Shown piece by piece: positions 9,580 to 18,332 of a stretch of DNA of 36,612 nucleotides. Position 1 is the stretch's first letter, and each line of letters opens with the position of its first letter. The stretch is taken from positions 1 to 36,612 of the forward strand of contig PNMN01000003.1 in assembly GCA_013823655.1 (NCBI GenBank). The letters are read 5' to 3'. Position numbers and translations under genes: made by a program. The notes beneath the pieces are model-generated. The model was given only the letters and a program-made list of their open reading frames with translations, was not told the DNA's origin and did not search any database. This DNA comes from Comamonadaceae bacterium. GTDB lineage: Bacteria > Pseudomonadota > Gammaproteobacteria > Burkholderiales > Burkholderiaceae_C.

Positions 9580-9950
9580 TGGGATGGCTCCGTCAAGGTC
9601 GGCAGGCCGCGCGCGAGCTGGTTCGCGATCCACTGCGCTTCGGCTGCGCTCAGAAACGCGCGCCAAGGCGGCATCGGCGTGCCGGGGCGACCGTAGAAGA
9701 TGACGGCGGCCATCGAGTCGAGCGGTTTGTCGGCCATGGCCTGCTGCGTCAGTGCCGGACCGAGTCCGCCGGTCAAGTGCAGGCCGTGGCACGAGCCACA
9801 TTCCTGGCGCACGACGTGCAGCAGTTCCCGTTGTCGCTGCGGCCCGGGCTCGGCGTCGGCAAACACGCTGGGCGCGCACCCCAGCGCGACCGGAACCAGC
9901 AGCGCTGCTGCCAGATGCCGCCTCACGGTCCGCTCAAGATCACGACGCAC
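9576..9950 (-). CDS. nirC: Cytochrome c55X, NirC
   Basis: Signal peptide, single CGSCH heme motif, MPPW axial Met region, stop overlaps nirF start. Confidence 0.85.
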   Translation of the reverse strand: MRRDLERTVRRHLAAALLVPVALGCAPSVFADAEPGPQRQRELLHVVRQECGSCHGLHLTGGLGPALTQQAMADKPLDSMAAVIFYGRPGTPMPPWRAFLSAAEAQWIANQLARGLPTLTEPSQ

Positions 9951-10104
9951 TCCGTATCCTCTCTCGCTCTTCCACCGGGAGCGCCCGGCGCATGTCCCCG
10001 TTTCGCGCTGCCCCGAGAGGCTGAGAGTTTTTCGCTCACGCCGATCAGCCGCGCCCCTGGGGACAACTTGCTGGGAATGGTCGTTGGTTGGCGATGACGC
10101 GTCC

Positions 10105-10118
10105 TTGATTCAGGTTAA
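10105..10118 (+). promoter_or_regulatory. FNR/Dnr-like box TTGATTCAGGTTAA upstream of nirE (divergent with nirC)
   Basis: TTGAT-N4-GTTAA; one perfect half-site, in the nirC/nirE intergenic region. Confidence 0.5.
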
Positions 10119-10192
10119 GGAAAGCAATGCGGCCAGGTACCCACAATCCCTTCGTCGAATCCCACGTTGCAAGGGCAGAAGAAGGTGTGGCA

Positions 10193-11059
10193 ATGAACAT
10201 GATCAAAGAGCCGCTTCGGTTTGAAACCCACCTCACAGGTGGGGCACAACCGGGCAAGGTGACGCTGGTGGGCGCAGGGCCGGGCGCACCCGACCTGCTG
10301 ACCGTGCGCGCGTCGCGCGCCCTGGGGCAGGCACGGCTGGTGCTTTACGACCACCTGGTTTCGCGCGACGTCCTGCGGCTCGTGCCGCAAGGGGCGGAAC
10401 TCATCTACGTTGGCAAGGAAAGCGGCCAGCACACCTTGCCGCAGGCCTCGATCATCGAGTTGATGGTCCGCCTGGCCCGCAGCGGCCAGTCCCTGGTGCG
10501 CCTGAAAGGGGGAGACCCCTACATCTTTGGTCGCGGCGGCGAAGAGGCCGAGGGGCTGGCGGTCGCAGGGGTTGCGTTCGAGGTGATCCCCGGCATCAGT
10601 GCGGCGCAAGGCGCGGCGGCCTGTGCCGGCATTCCGCTGACCCACCGCGATCATGCGGCCAGCGTGGTCTTTGCCACTGGCCACACGCGAGACGACGGCA
10701 GCGCGGGTTGCCGTGACGATCTGGACTGGCTGGTGCTGGCGCGCCCGCGCCAGACGGTGGTGATTTATATGGGACTGGGCACTTTGCCGCGGGTCTGCTC
10801 GAAATTGATCGCACATGGCTTGCCGGCAGACACGCCGGCCGCGGTCATCGAGCGCGCAACCTGCCCCGATCAGCGCACGATCACGGGCGATCTGCGGTCG
10901 CTGCCAGCCCTGGTGACGCTGCACGGTGTGCGCTCGCCGGCCTTGGTGATGATTGGCTCGGTGGTGTCGCTGCACAAGCAACTTGCCGTCGGGGTTGTCG
11001 CGCCGACCGGTGCCATAGCCAGCTGCGACAGCCAGGGAACCTGTCAGCCTCTGGGCTGA
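10193..11059 (+). CDS. nirE: Uroporphyrinogen-III C-methyltransferase (NirE/CobA type)
   Basis: VTLVGAGPGAPDLLTVRA, LVLYDHLVS, RLKGGDPYIFGRGGEE, PGISAAQGAAA, GIPLTHRD. Confidence 0.9.
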   Translation: MNMIKEPLRFETHLTGGAQPGKVTLVGAGPGAPDLLTVRASRALGQARLVLYDHLVSRDVLRLVPQGAELIYVGKESGQHTLPQASIIELMVRLARSGQSLVRLKGGDPYIFGRGGEEAEGLAVAGVAFEVIPGISAAQGAAACAGIPLTHRDHAASVVFATGHTRDDGSAGCRDDLDWLVLARPRQTVVIYMGLGTLPRVCSKLIAHGLPADTPAAVIERATCPDQRTITGDLRSLPALVTLHGVRSPALVMIGSVVSLHKQLAVGVVAPTGAIASCDSQGTCQPLG

Positions 11060-12024
11060 GCCGAGCCCCTGGGTAGCCTGAACAGCAGCGCCAGGAACAG
11101 CGCGGCCAGCAGGTTGTGCGCCAGCGCCAAGCCCAGCCCCAGGCTGGATCCCAGCATGCCACCCACCATCGTCAGGCCCAGGACCATCTGCATCACCAGC
11201 AGCAACACCATGGCCGCTGCAAGCCGGACGCGTCCCGCACGCCACGCCAGCACGGCCACCCACAACACCACCACGGCAAGCAGCGCTGCCAGCACATGGT
11301 GCAGCCACAACAGCGGGGCCGCGCTGCGGTGGGTGGGCAGGGCTTGGGGATCAAACCGCACTTCGACCCAAGGATTCAAAGCCTGCCACGGTTGCGTCGC
11401 CGCGCCGAGCGCGGCACTGCAATCCAGCCACCCCGCGCAACTGGCCCCTGCGTGGCTGGTGCTGACCAAACCGCCCAGCACCACCTGGGTCAGCAACACC
11501 AGCCCAGCCACGCCAGCCCACACCCCCAGCGAGCCCGCCGCAGCGGTGTCGCCAGACAAGGTCGGGCGGCGACGGGAGCACAAACGCACGCACAGCGCGA
11601 ACATCACCAACCCGCCCACCAGGTTGCCCACGCCGATGGCCGGTATGCGCGCACCGCCGCTGTAGATCCCCAGCACGGCCAAGGCCAGGGCCAAGACCAG
11701 CAGGGCCAGCGCCAGACGTCCCTCGCGCCACAAGAATGGGCGGCGTGCAAAACACGACACGACCAGCGCGATCACCACCAGCAGCGCCAGACTGGCCAGC
11801 ACACGGTGCGCGGGTCGCGCCAGTGCAATACCCGGCGAGGCCTGCGTCTGGGATTCGGCCGCGCCGGTCCGCTGCTGGCCATAACACTGTGGCCACGGCG
11901 TGCACCCAGGGCCACCATCCGCCAGGCGGATGAAGGCGCTGATCACGACGATGGCCAGCACCAACACGCAGCAGATGAGCGCCAGGCGGTGCAGAAAATT
12001 CAGGCGGCGTTGCAGATCGGGCAT
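11044..12024 (-). CDS. ctaA: CtaA/COX15-like heme A synthase homolog (divergent)
   Basis: Eight-TM pattern, paired Cys loops CTPWPQC and CAGWLDC, HR/HH/H motifs; one expected helix His replaced by Asn (GNLVGG). Confidence 0.7.
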   Translation of the reverse strand: MPDLQRRLNFLHRLALICCVLVLAIVVISAFIRLADGGPGCTPWPQCYGQQRTGAAESQTQASPGIALARPAHRVLASLALLVVIALVVSCFARRPFLWREGRLALALLVLALALAVLGIYSGGARIPAIGVGNLVGGLVMFALCVRLCSRRRPTLSGDTAAAGSLGVWAGVAGLVLLTQVVLGGLVSTSHAGASCAGWLDCSAALGAATQPWQALNPWVEVRFDPQALPTHRSAAPLLWLHHVLAALLAVVVLWVAVLAWRAGRVRLAAAMVLLLVMQMVLGLTMVGGMLGSSLGLGLALAHNLLAALFLALLFRLPRGSAQPRG

Positions 12025-12194
12025 GGGCAGTACGTCGTTTTCATGGGGTCAGTGCCGAGATCATCTCGAGGCCATTTCGAGGTCAAAACGGGTCCATTGA
12101 AAACGAACCCGACCAGCGTCCGTACAAGGCGCCAGTCCCGGCAGCCCATCGTAGCCGGGCTCGGTCCGAGGATTGGTGCCGAGATACCGATTTC

Positions 12195-12208
12195 TTGTTT
12201 TGGTTCAA
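12195..12208 (+). promoter_or_regulatory. FNR/Dnr-like box TTGTTTTGGTTCAA upstream of the NOR/oxidase-like operon
   Basis: TTG-N8-CAA about 93 bp upstream of the ATG at 12301. Confidence 0.45.
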
Positions 12209-12300
12209 GGTCTCACCGCAGACCGCACCGGAGAATCCCCTGGACCCGTGGACCGGACTGGGTTCGAACTTTGTTTGCCGACCGTACCGAAAGGAAAAAA

Positions 12301-12474
12301 ATGAGTCTCAACGAACAAGCCAACGAAAGCAGCGAAGACAACGAGCCCGTGCCCTGGATGCAGCGCCTGCTCGACAACCCTTTCATTCTGCTGTTCCTGG
12401 GCGTCATGATTCCCATGGTCGTCTACACGCTGTGGGGCGTGATCGACATCCTCACCGTTCCGCTGGCCAAGTGA
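12301..12474 (+). CDS. Small single-TM protein (57 aa), putative accessory subunit of the heme-copper complex
   Basis: ATG after AGGAAAAAA; MSLNEQANESSEDNEPVPWMQRLLDNPFILLFLGVMIPMVVYTLWGVIDILTVPLAK; first gene of the operon. Confidence 0.7.
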   Translation: MSLNEQANESSEDNEPVPWMQRLLDNPFILLFLGVMIPMVVYTLWGVIDILTVPLAK

Positions 12475-12529
12475 TGGCCGCCATCGCGCGGCATTCGCCG
12501 TCCTGTTCAACCGTGCAAGGGGAATCCCA

Positions 12530-13069
12530 ATGAGCGCCATCCTGCCACCCGCCGAACGACTGTGGTGGAAACAGCCGCTGGACCGTGTCGAAGGCACTTG
12601 GATCGTGATCGCTTTTGTCTGGTGCCTGATCATGTTTTTCATGATGGTCGGCTGGCATGTCTACGGCAAGCAGAATCTCTCGACCGAGACCTACAAGACC
12701 ACGCCGGAGATGTTCAGCGCCAAAACGCAGGCCATGGTCGACAAGTACACCGTTCGCACCGAAACCGACGAAAAAATCCCAGTGGTGGCCCCACCGCCGG
12801 GCAGCGACGTCTACCTGATCGCGCGCTTGTGGAGCTTCTGGCCGATTCTCGAACTCGAGAAAGACAAAACCTACCGTCTGCACCTGACATCCCTGGACTA
12901 CAACCACGGGTTCTCGCTGCAGCCGGCCAACATCAACGTCCAGGTCGTGCCGGGATACCAGCACGTGCTGACGGTCACACCCAACCAGAGTGGAGTCTTC
13001 TCGGTGGTGTGTAACGAGTATTGCGGCATCAACCATCACGCGATGGTCGGTCGCATCTACGTCAAGTGA
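12530..13069 (+). CDS. Heme-copper oxidase/NO reductase subunit II with CuA site
   Basis: One N-terminal TM, cupredoxin domain, upstream ligand His (DYNHGF), complete CuA motif C-NEY-C-GIN-H-HA-M. Confidence 0.88.
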   Translation: MSAILPPAERLWWKQPLDRVEGTWIVIAFVWCLIMFFMMVGWHVYGKQNLSTETYKTTPEMFSAKTQAMVDKYTVRTETDEKIPVVAPPPGSDVYLIARLWSFWPILELEKDKTYRLHLTSLDYNHGFSLQPANINVQVVPGYQHVLTVTPNQSGVFSVVCNEYCGINHHAMVGRIYVK

Positions 13070-13080
13070 GTGAGACCACC

Positions 13081-14781
13081 ATGTCCAACGTGACCACCTA
13101 CCGGACCTGCCCGCGCTCGGGCCTGCAGTTCGAAGCCCAAGCCGAAAAACTGATGCTGGCCAACGCCGTCGTGGCGGTGGTTTTCCTGCTCATCGGCGGC
13201 ATCCTGGCCATCGGCGTCGTGCTGACACGCTGGCCCGCAGTGCACTGGCTTGAGGCCGACACCTTCTACCAGGTGCTCACGGCCCACGGCATCGACATGC
13301 TGATCTTCTGGATCATCTTCTTCGAAGTTGCGGTGCTGTATTTCTGTTCATCGACACTGCTGCGCTGCCGCATCGCCACGCCCAGATGGGCTTGGGCTTC
13401 GTTCGTGCTCATGCTGGTGGGTGCCATCATGAACAACGTTGCCGTGTTCCAGGGCGGCTCCAGCGTCATGATGACATCCTATGTGCCGATGATGGCCGCG
13501 CCCTCGTTCTACCTCGGGCTGATCCTGTTCGCGGTCGGCGCGCTGATCGCGTGTTTTGTGTTCCTGGGCACGCTGGTGATCGCCAAGAAGGAAAAGACTT
13601 ACACCGGCTCGGTGCCATTGGTCACCTTCGGCGCCATCACGGCGGCCATCATTGCGATCTTCACCATCGTCTCCGGCGCGATCATCCTGATCCCCACCTG
13701 GCTGCTGTCGCTGGGTGTGATCAGCCATGTCGATCCGCTGATTTACCGCACCATCTGGTGGGCCTTCGGTCACTCGTCGCAGCAAATCAACGTCGCCGTG
13801 CACATCTCGATCTGGTACGCAGTGGCGGCGATCGCTTTCGGCGCCAAACCGATGAGCGAGCGTGTCAGCCGTGGTGCCTTCCTGCTTTACATCCTGTTCC
13901 TGCAGCTCGCCAGCGCCCACCACCTGCTGGCCGACCCGGGCGTGAGCACGGCGTGGAAGATCGTCAACACCAGCTACTTCATGTATTTCGCGGTGCTGGC
14001 CTCGATGATCCATGGCCTGACGATTCCCGGCGCGATGGAAGTGGCGCAGCGCGCCAAGGGCTACAACAACGGTTTGTTCGAGTGGCTGCGCAAGGCGCCC
14101 TGGGGCAATCCGGTGTTCTCGGGCGTGTTCATCTCGATCATTGGCTTTGGTTTCCTGGGCGGGATCTCGGGCGTGATGATGGGCACCGAGCAACTCAACA
14201 TGATCATTCACAACACAATCTACGTACCGGGGCACTTCCACGCCACCGTGGTGATCGGCACCACGCTGTCCTTCATGTCACTGACCTACTTCCTGATTCC
14301 GGTGCTGTTCCGCCGTGAAATGATCGCACCCAAGCTGGCCCAATGGCAGCCCTACCTGTTCGGCCTGTCGATGTACTTCTTCGCCCTCGTGATGATGGGT
14401 GCGGGCACGCTGGGTGTCTCACGCCGACACTGGGACATGGCCTTCAGCGGCGCGGCGCTGGCCTACGATTGGCCAGGACTGGCCTACCTGATGATGGGCC
14501 TGGTCGGCATCACAGGCATGGCGGCCATCGCCGGTGGCGCGATCTACATCTACGTCACGGTGGGTTCTCTGCTGTGGGGTCGCCGTCTGGACAACGGCAC
14601 CGTCAGCGCCAAAACCACGCCGATCCCGCGGACGGCCCCCAATGTGGCGATTCAGAGCCACGGCTCGGCTGGCTTTGCGGCACCCGGCACCTTCGTCCTG
14701 GCGATGATTTTCCTCGTCGCCTTCGTGGTGTATTACTTCATCAACTGGAAGTACCTCTCCACGCTGTGGGGTCTGAGCTGA
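13081..14781 (+). CDS. Heme-copper subunit I lacking the cross-linked Tyr; putative NO reductase catalytic subunit
   Basis: Helix II TAHGIDMLIFW; helix VI GHSSQQ in place of GHPEVY; helix VII SAHHLLADPG; helix X GHFHATVVIG. All heme/CuB His present, Tyr absent. Confidence 0.85.
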   Translation: MSNVTTYRTCPRSGLQFEAQAEKLMLANAVVAVVFLLIGGILAIGVVLTRWPAVHWLEADTFYQVLTAHGIDMLIFWIIFFEVAVLYFCSSTLLRCRIATPRWAWASFVLMLVGAIMNNVAVFQGGSSVMMTSYVPMMAAPSFYLGLILFAVGALIACFVFLGTLVIAKKEKTYTGSVPLVTFGAITAAIIAIFTIVSGAIILIPTWLLSLGVISHVDPLIYRTIWWAFGHSSQQINVAVHISIWYAVAAIAFGAKPMSERVSRGAFLLYILFLQLASAHHLLADPGVSTAWKIVNTSYFMYFAVLASMIHGLTIPGAMEVAQRAKGYNNGLFEWLRKAPWGNPVFSGVFISIIGFGFLGGISGVMMGTEQLNMIIHNTIYVPGHFHATVVIGTTLSFMSLTYFLIPVLFRREMIAPKLAQWQPYLFGLSMYFFALVMMGAGTLGVSRRHWDMAFSGAALAYDWPGLAYLMMGLVGITGMAAIAGGAIYIYVTVGSLLWGRRLDNGTVSAKTTPIPRTAPNVAIQSHGSAGFAAPGTFVLAMIFLVAFVVYYFINWKYLSTLWGLS

Positions 14782-14824
14782 GCGCTCGCCCCCGTCAAGC
14801 CCACACCGAGCACAGGGACCGACC

Positions 14825-15721
14825 ATGGATGCCACGCTGAACCCCGGCCACGACACCATCATGCGGCGTGTGCGCACCGTGGTCGGTCTTTTCAAACTGC
14901 GCATTGGCGTGGTGGTGATGATCAGTGCGCTGGCCGGGCTGGCCATCACCCCCGGCGCGGCGCTGAGCAGCGTGCAGGTGCTGGTGCTGGCTTTGTCGGT
15001 GCTGGTGGCGTCGGCCAGTGCGGGCGCCTTCAACCAGTACGCCGAGCGCCATGTTGACCACCTGATGAAGCGCACCGCCGGGCGCGCATTCGTCACTGGC
15101 GCCTTGTCGGACTCCCGGCTGTGGCTGCTGTTGATGGCGGTGATGTTGGCCGGTGCAGTGGGGGCGGCTTGGGTCGCGATCAATTCGCTGTCGGCGCTGT
15201 TTGTTTTCCTGGGCGCTTTTTTCTACGCCGTGGTCTACACGGTGTGGCTCAAGCGGCGCAGCGCCATGAACATCGTCATCGGTGGTCTTTCGGGCAGTTT
15301 TGCGGTGCTGGCCGGCGGTGCCGCAGTCGACCCCGCACTGGGTCCCATGCCGCTGCTGCTGGCGCTGGTCTTGTTCCTGTGGACGCCGCCGCATTTCTGG
15401 AGCCTGGCGATCGCCAACCACGCCGACTACGCCGCCGCAGGGGTGCCCATGCTGCCCGTGGTGGTAGGGCCCGAGCGTGCGGCAGTGGTCGTGTTCTGGA
15501 GCACCCTGGCCCTGGTGCTGGCGTCGTTGCTGCCACTGGCCTACGGGGCCGGCGCGGTCTACGGCGCCGGTGCGCTGGCGGGAGGCACCGTCTTCCTGCA
15601 CCGCGCGTGGGTGCTGATGCGCCGACCCGGGCGTGGCACGGCCATGCGCTGCTTCTTTGCCTCGATGGCGCAGCTCAGCCTGCTGCTGCTGGCTGCGATG
15701 CTCGATGCCGCGATGCGCTGA
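14825..15721 (+). CDS. ctaB: Protoheme IX farnesyltransferase (heme O synthase) CtaB-like
   Basis: UbiA family; NQYAERHVDHLMKRT, YTVWLKRRSAMNIVIGGLSG, LFLWTPPHFWSLAI. Confidence 0.88.
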   Translation: MDATLNPGHDTIMRRVRTVVGLFKLRIGVVVMISALAGLAITPGAALSSVQVLVLALSVLVASASAGAFNQYAERHVDHLMKRTAGRAFVTGALSDSRLWLLLMAVMLAGAVGAAWVAINSLSALFVFLGAFFYAVVYTVWLKRRSAMNIVIGGLSGSFAVLAGGAAVDPALGPMPLLLALVLFLWTPPHFWSLAIANHADYAAAGVPMLPVVVGPERAAVVVFWSTLALVLASLLPLAYGAGAVYGAGALAGGTVFLHRAWVLMRRPGRGTAMRCFFASMAQLSLLLLAAMLDAAMR

Positions 15722-15746
15722 TCTCGCACTTCACCCGCAGCGCCTG

Positions 15747-16757
15747 ATGGTGCGACCGAACCCGATGCATCGCCACCTTTCCATCGCTCTCTTGTCACCG
15801 CCCCGGCACCGTGCCACCGACTGTGGTGCGCGGACCGGCCTGCGGGGGCTGCTCATGCTCATGGGCGTGTGTCTGTGCCTCGGACTGGCAAGCGGTTACG
15901 TCTGGGCTGCGGCACCCGCAGCCCCGGTGTCCAACACCACCGGTGGCAGCGCTGTGCAGGCACTGGACGAAACCACGGCGCTGGCCGCCGGGCGCTCGGC
16001 CATCGGTCGCGACATCGGTGAGCACAGCCTGATCGACAGCAACGGTCGCGCACTGCGGCTGTCTTCCTATCGCGGCAAGCCGCTGGTGGTGAGCTTCATC
16101 TACACCGGCTGCTTCCAGATCTGCCCCAGCGGCACCAAGGCGCTGGACGAGGCGGTCAAGGGCCTGGAAAAGGCTTTCGGCCCCGACAGCTTTCACATCG
16201 TCAGCATCGGTTTCAACCAACCCTTTGACTCGCCTGCGGCCATGCGCGCTTTTGCCGCGCAGCAAGGCATCACGGCGCGCAACTGGGATTTCCTGAGCCC
16301 GTCGCCGGCCGCCGTGGACAAGCTCACCCACGCCTTTGGTTTCAGCTATGTGCCCACGCCAGCCGGGTTCGACCATGTGCTGATGGCCACCGTGGTCAAC
16401 GCCGAAGGCCGCATTCACGCACAGGTGTTTGGCGACCGGCTCACGGCCAGTCAGGTGGGTGAACCGCTGCGCCAGTTGCTGCGTGCCAGCGGCGTGCCAC
16501 CCGAGCTGACACTGTCCAGCGTGATCGAGCGCGTGCGCGTGCTGTGCACCGTGTACGACCCTGAGACCGACAGCTACCGCTACGACTTCTCACTGATCTT
16601 CACGATCGCCGGGGGCATCACCTTTTTCATCGCCATGCTGTTCTTCTTTGCTGGCGAATGGCGCGACCGACGGCGTCGGCAACGCGTGCTGCGTCAATCG
16701 GTGGCTGCGGCGGCAACCAAAACGCCACTTGACGCTGCAGCACCGGTGGTGCGCTGA
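15747..16757 (+). CDS. SCO1/SenC family copper chaperone with C-terminal TM extension
   Basis: CFQICPS (CX3C), conserved His (FDHVLM), C-terminal TM segment FSLIFTIAGGITFFIAMLFFFAGEW. Confidence 0.82.
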   Translation: MVRPNPMHRHLSIALLSPPRHRATDCGARTGLRGLLMLMGVCLCLGLASGYVWAAAPAAPVSNTTGGSAVQALDETTALAAGRSAIGRDIGEHSLIDSNGRALRLSSYRGKPLVVSFIYTGCFQICPSGTKALDEAVKGLEKAFGPDSFHIVSIGFNQPFDSPAAMRAFAAQQGITARNWDFLSPSPAAVDKLTHAFGFSYVPTPAGFDHVLMATVVNAEGRIHAQVFGDRLTASQVGEPLRQLLRASGVPPELTLSSVIERVRVLCTVYDPETDSYRYDFSLIFTIAGGITFFIAMLFFFAGEWRDRRRRQRVLRQSVAAAATKTPLDAAAPVVR

Positions 16758-16766
16758 GAGCCTCCC

Positions 16767-18332
16767 ATGCAAGCACTGCGCAACACGCGGCTGGCTGGGC
16801 TGGCGGTTTACGTCCGCGTCGAGCGCCTGTTCGATGCCGCCTTCGGCGCCGCGCGCAACCCGCTGCGCCACCTTGGCGCCACCGGCTTCATGCTGTTCTG
16901 GTGGCTGGCCCTGAGCGGCATCTATCTCTACGCCGTGCTCGACACCTCGGTGGCTGGCGCACACCGGTCGATCCAGGCGCTGTCGCAAGGACCTTGGGCC
17001 GTGGGCGGCGTGTTGCGCAGCCTGCACCGCTACTCGGCCGATGCCTTTGTGCTGGTGATGGGCCTGCACCTGCTGCGTGAAGGGCTGCACGGTCGCTACC
17101 ATGGCTTTCGGCGCCACCCCTGGCTCACCGGTGTGCCGCTGCTGCCGCTGGTCTTTGTCTGCGCCGTGGGCGGTTTCTGGCTCAACTGGGATCAACTGGG
17201 GCAATTCTCTGCCGTGGCCAGCGCCGAATGGCTGGACCGTCTGCCGTTGATGGCTTCGTCGATATCGCGCAACTTCATCAGCGCCGCAGCGGTGAATGAC
17301 CGCCTGTTCTCGCTGTTCGTTTTCATCCACCTGGGCGTGCCGCTGCTGCTGGTGTTCGGCCTGTGGTTCCACATCCAGCGTCTGAGTCATGCCCAAGTGT
17401 TTCCGCCGCGCCCGGTGGCGCTGGGCACCAGCGGGGTGCTGCTGGCGCTGGCGCTGGCGCTGCCGGTGCTGAGCCACCCACCGGCCGACATGGCCGTGGT
17501 GCCGACGGTGCTGGCCTACGACTGGCTGCTCTTGTTCATCCACCCGCTGGCCGCCGCATTCTCCAACGACACACTGTGGCTGCTGCTCGCGCTGGTCCTT
17601 CTGACGCTGCTGGTCCTGCCCTTCATGCCGCAGCCCGCACCGCCGCCGGTGGCCCAGGTCGATCCCGCCCATTGCAGTGGCTGTCGGCGCTGCATGGCAG
17701 ACTGCCCCTACGCCGCCATCACCATGGCGCCACATCCGTACGAACGCCTCGGTCGTCTCGGGCGTGAGACGGCGGTGGTGGACGCCGACCTGTGCGCGAG
17801 TTGTGGCATCTGCGTCGGTGCCTGCCCGTCCTCGACGCCGTTTCGCAGCGTGGCCCGACTGGTCACCGGCATCGACCTGCCACAAGCCCCGATTGGCGAA
17901 TTGCGCCATCGCCTGCAGCGCCAGTTGGCGGTCATGACGAGCGGGCGCCGCATCGTCGTTTTCGGCTGCGACCACGGTGCCCGGGTGGCCGCACTGGCCG
18001 CGCCCGACGTGGCCCCCTTCAGCCTGGCCTGTGTCGGCATGCTGCCGCCCTCGTTTGTGGAGTACGCCCTGCGCGATGGCGCCGACGGGGTGCTCATCAG
18101 TGGTTGCGCCGAGGGTGCCTGCGAATTCCGGCTCGGTCAGCGCTGGAGCGCCGAGCGCCTGGCCGGTGCGCGCGAGCCACACCTGCGCGCCCACATCCCT
18201 GCCGCGCAATGGGCCACCGCCTGGGCCGACGCAAGTGACGAAGACGGGCTTCGAGCCGCCTTGCAGCAACTGCGCAGACAGCTCGATGAGCATGTCGCTC
18301 GCCCTTCCAGACTGGAGGCGGAAAGTGCCTGA
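16767..18332 (+). CDS. Fusion: diheme cytochrome b (bc1 N-terminal type) + 2x[4Fe-4S] ferredoxin + MvhD/hydrogenase delta-like domain
   Basis: Paired His: HRYSADAFVLVMGLH and HLGVPLLLVFGLWFH; CSGCRRCMADCP and CASCGICVGACP; MvhD-like VVFGCDHGA...DGVLISGCAEGACEFRLG. Confidence 0.85.
   Translation: MQALRNTRLAGLAVYVRVERLFDAAFGAARNPLRHLGATGFMLFWWLALSGIYLYAVLDTSVAGAHRSIQALSQGPWAVGGVLRSLHRYSADAFVLVMGLHLLREGLHGRYHGFRRHPWLTGVPLLPLVFVCAVGGFWLNWDQLGQFSAVASAEWLDRLPLMASSISRNFISAAAVNDRLFSLFVFIHLGVPLLLVFGLWFHIQRLSHAQVFPPRPVALGTSGVLLALALALPVLSHPPADMAVVPTVLAYDWLLLFIHPLAAAFSNDTLWLLLALVLLTLLVLPFMPQPAPPPVAQVDPAHCSGCRRCMADCPYAAITMAPHPYERLGRLGRETAVVDADLCASCGICVGACPSSTPFRSVARLVTGIDLPQAPIGELRHRLQRQLAVMTSGRRIVVFGCDHGARVAALAAPDVAPFSLACVGMLPPSFVEYALRDGADGVLISGCAEGACEFRLGQRWSAERLAGAREPHLRAHIPAAQWATAWADASDEDGLRAALQQLRRQLDEHVARPSRLEAESA

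Noticed and set aside
11044-11059. 16-bp tail-to-tail overlap of nirE and the ctaA-like gene
   Set aside because: Real but ordinary in compact genomes; no evidence of regulatory function.
13081-14781. Ordinary aa3-type cytochrome c oxidase subunit I
   Set aside because: The helix VI GHPEVY motif is replaced by GHSSQQ, so a standard O2-reducing oxidase is unlikely.
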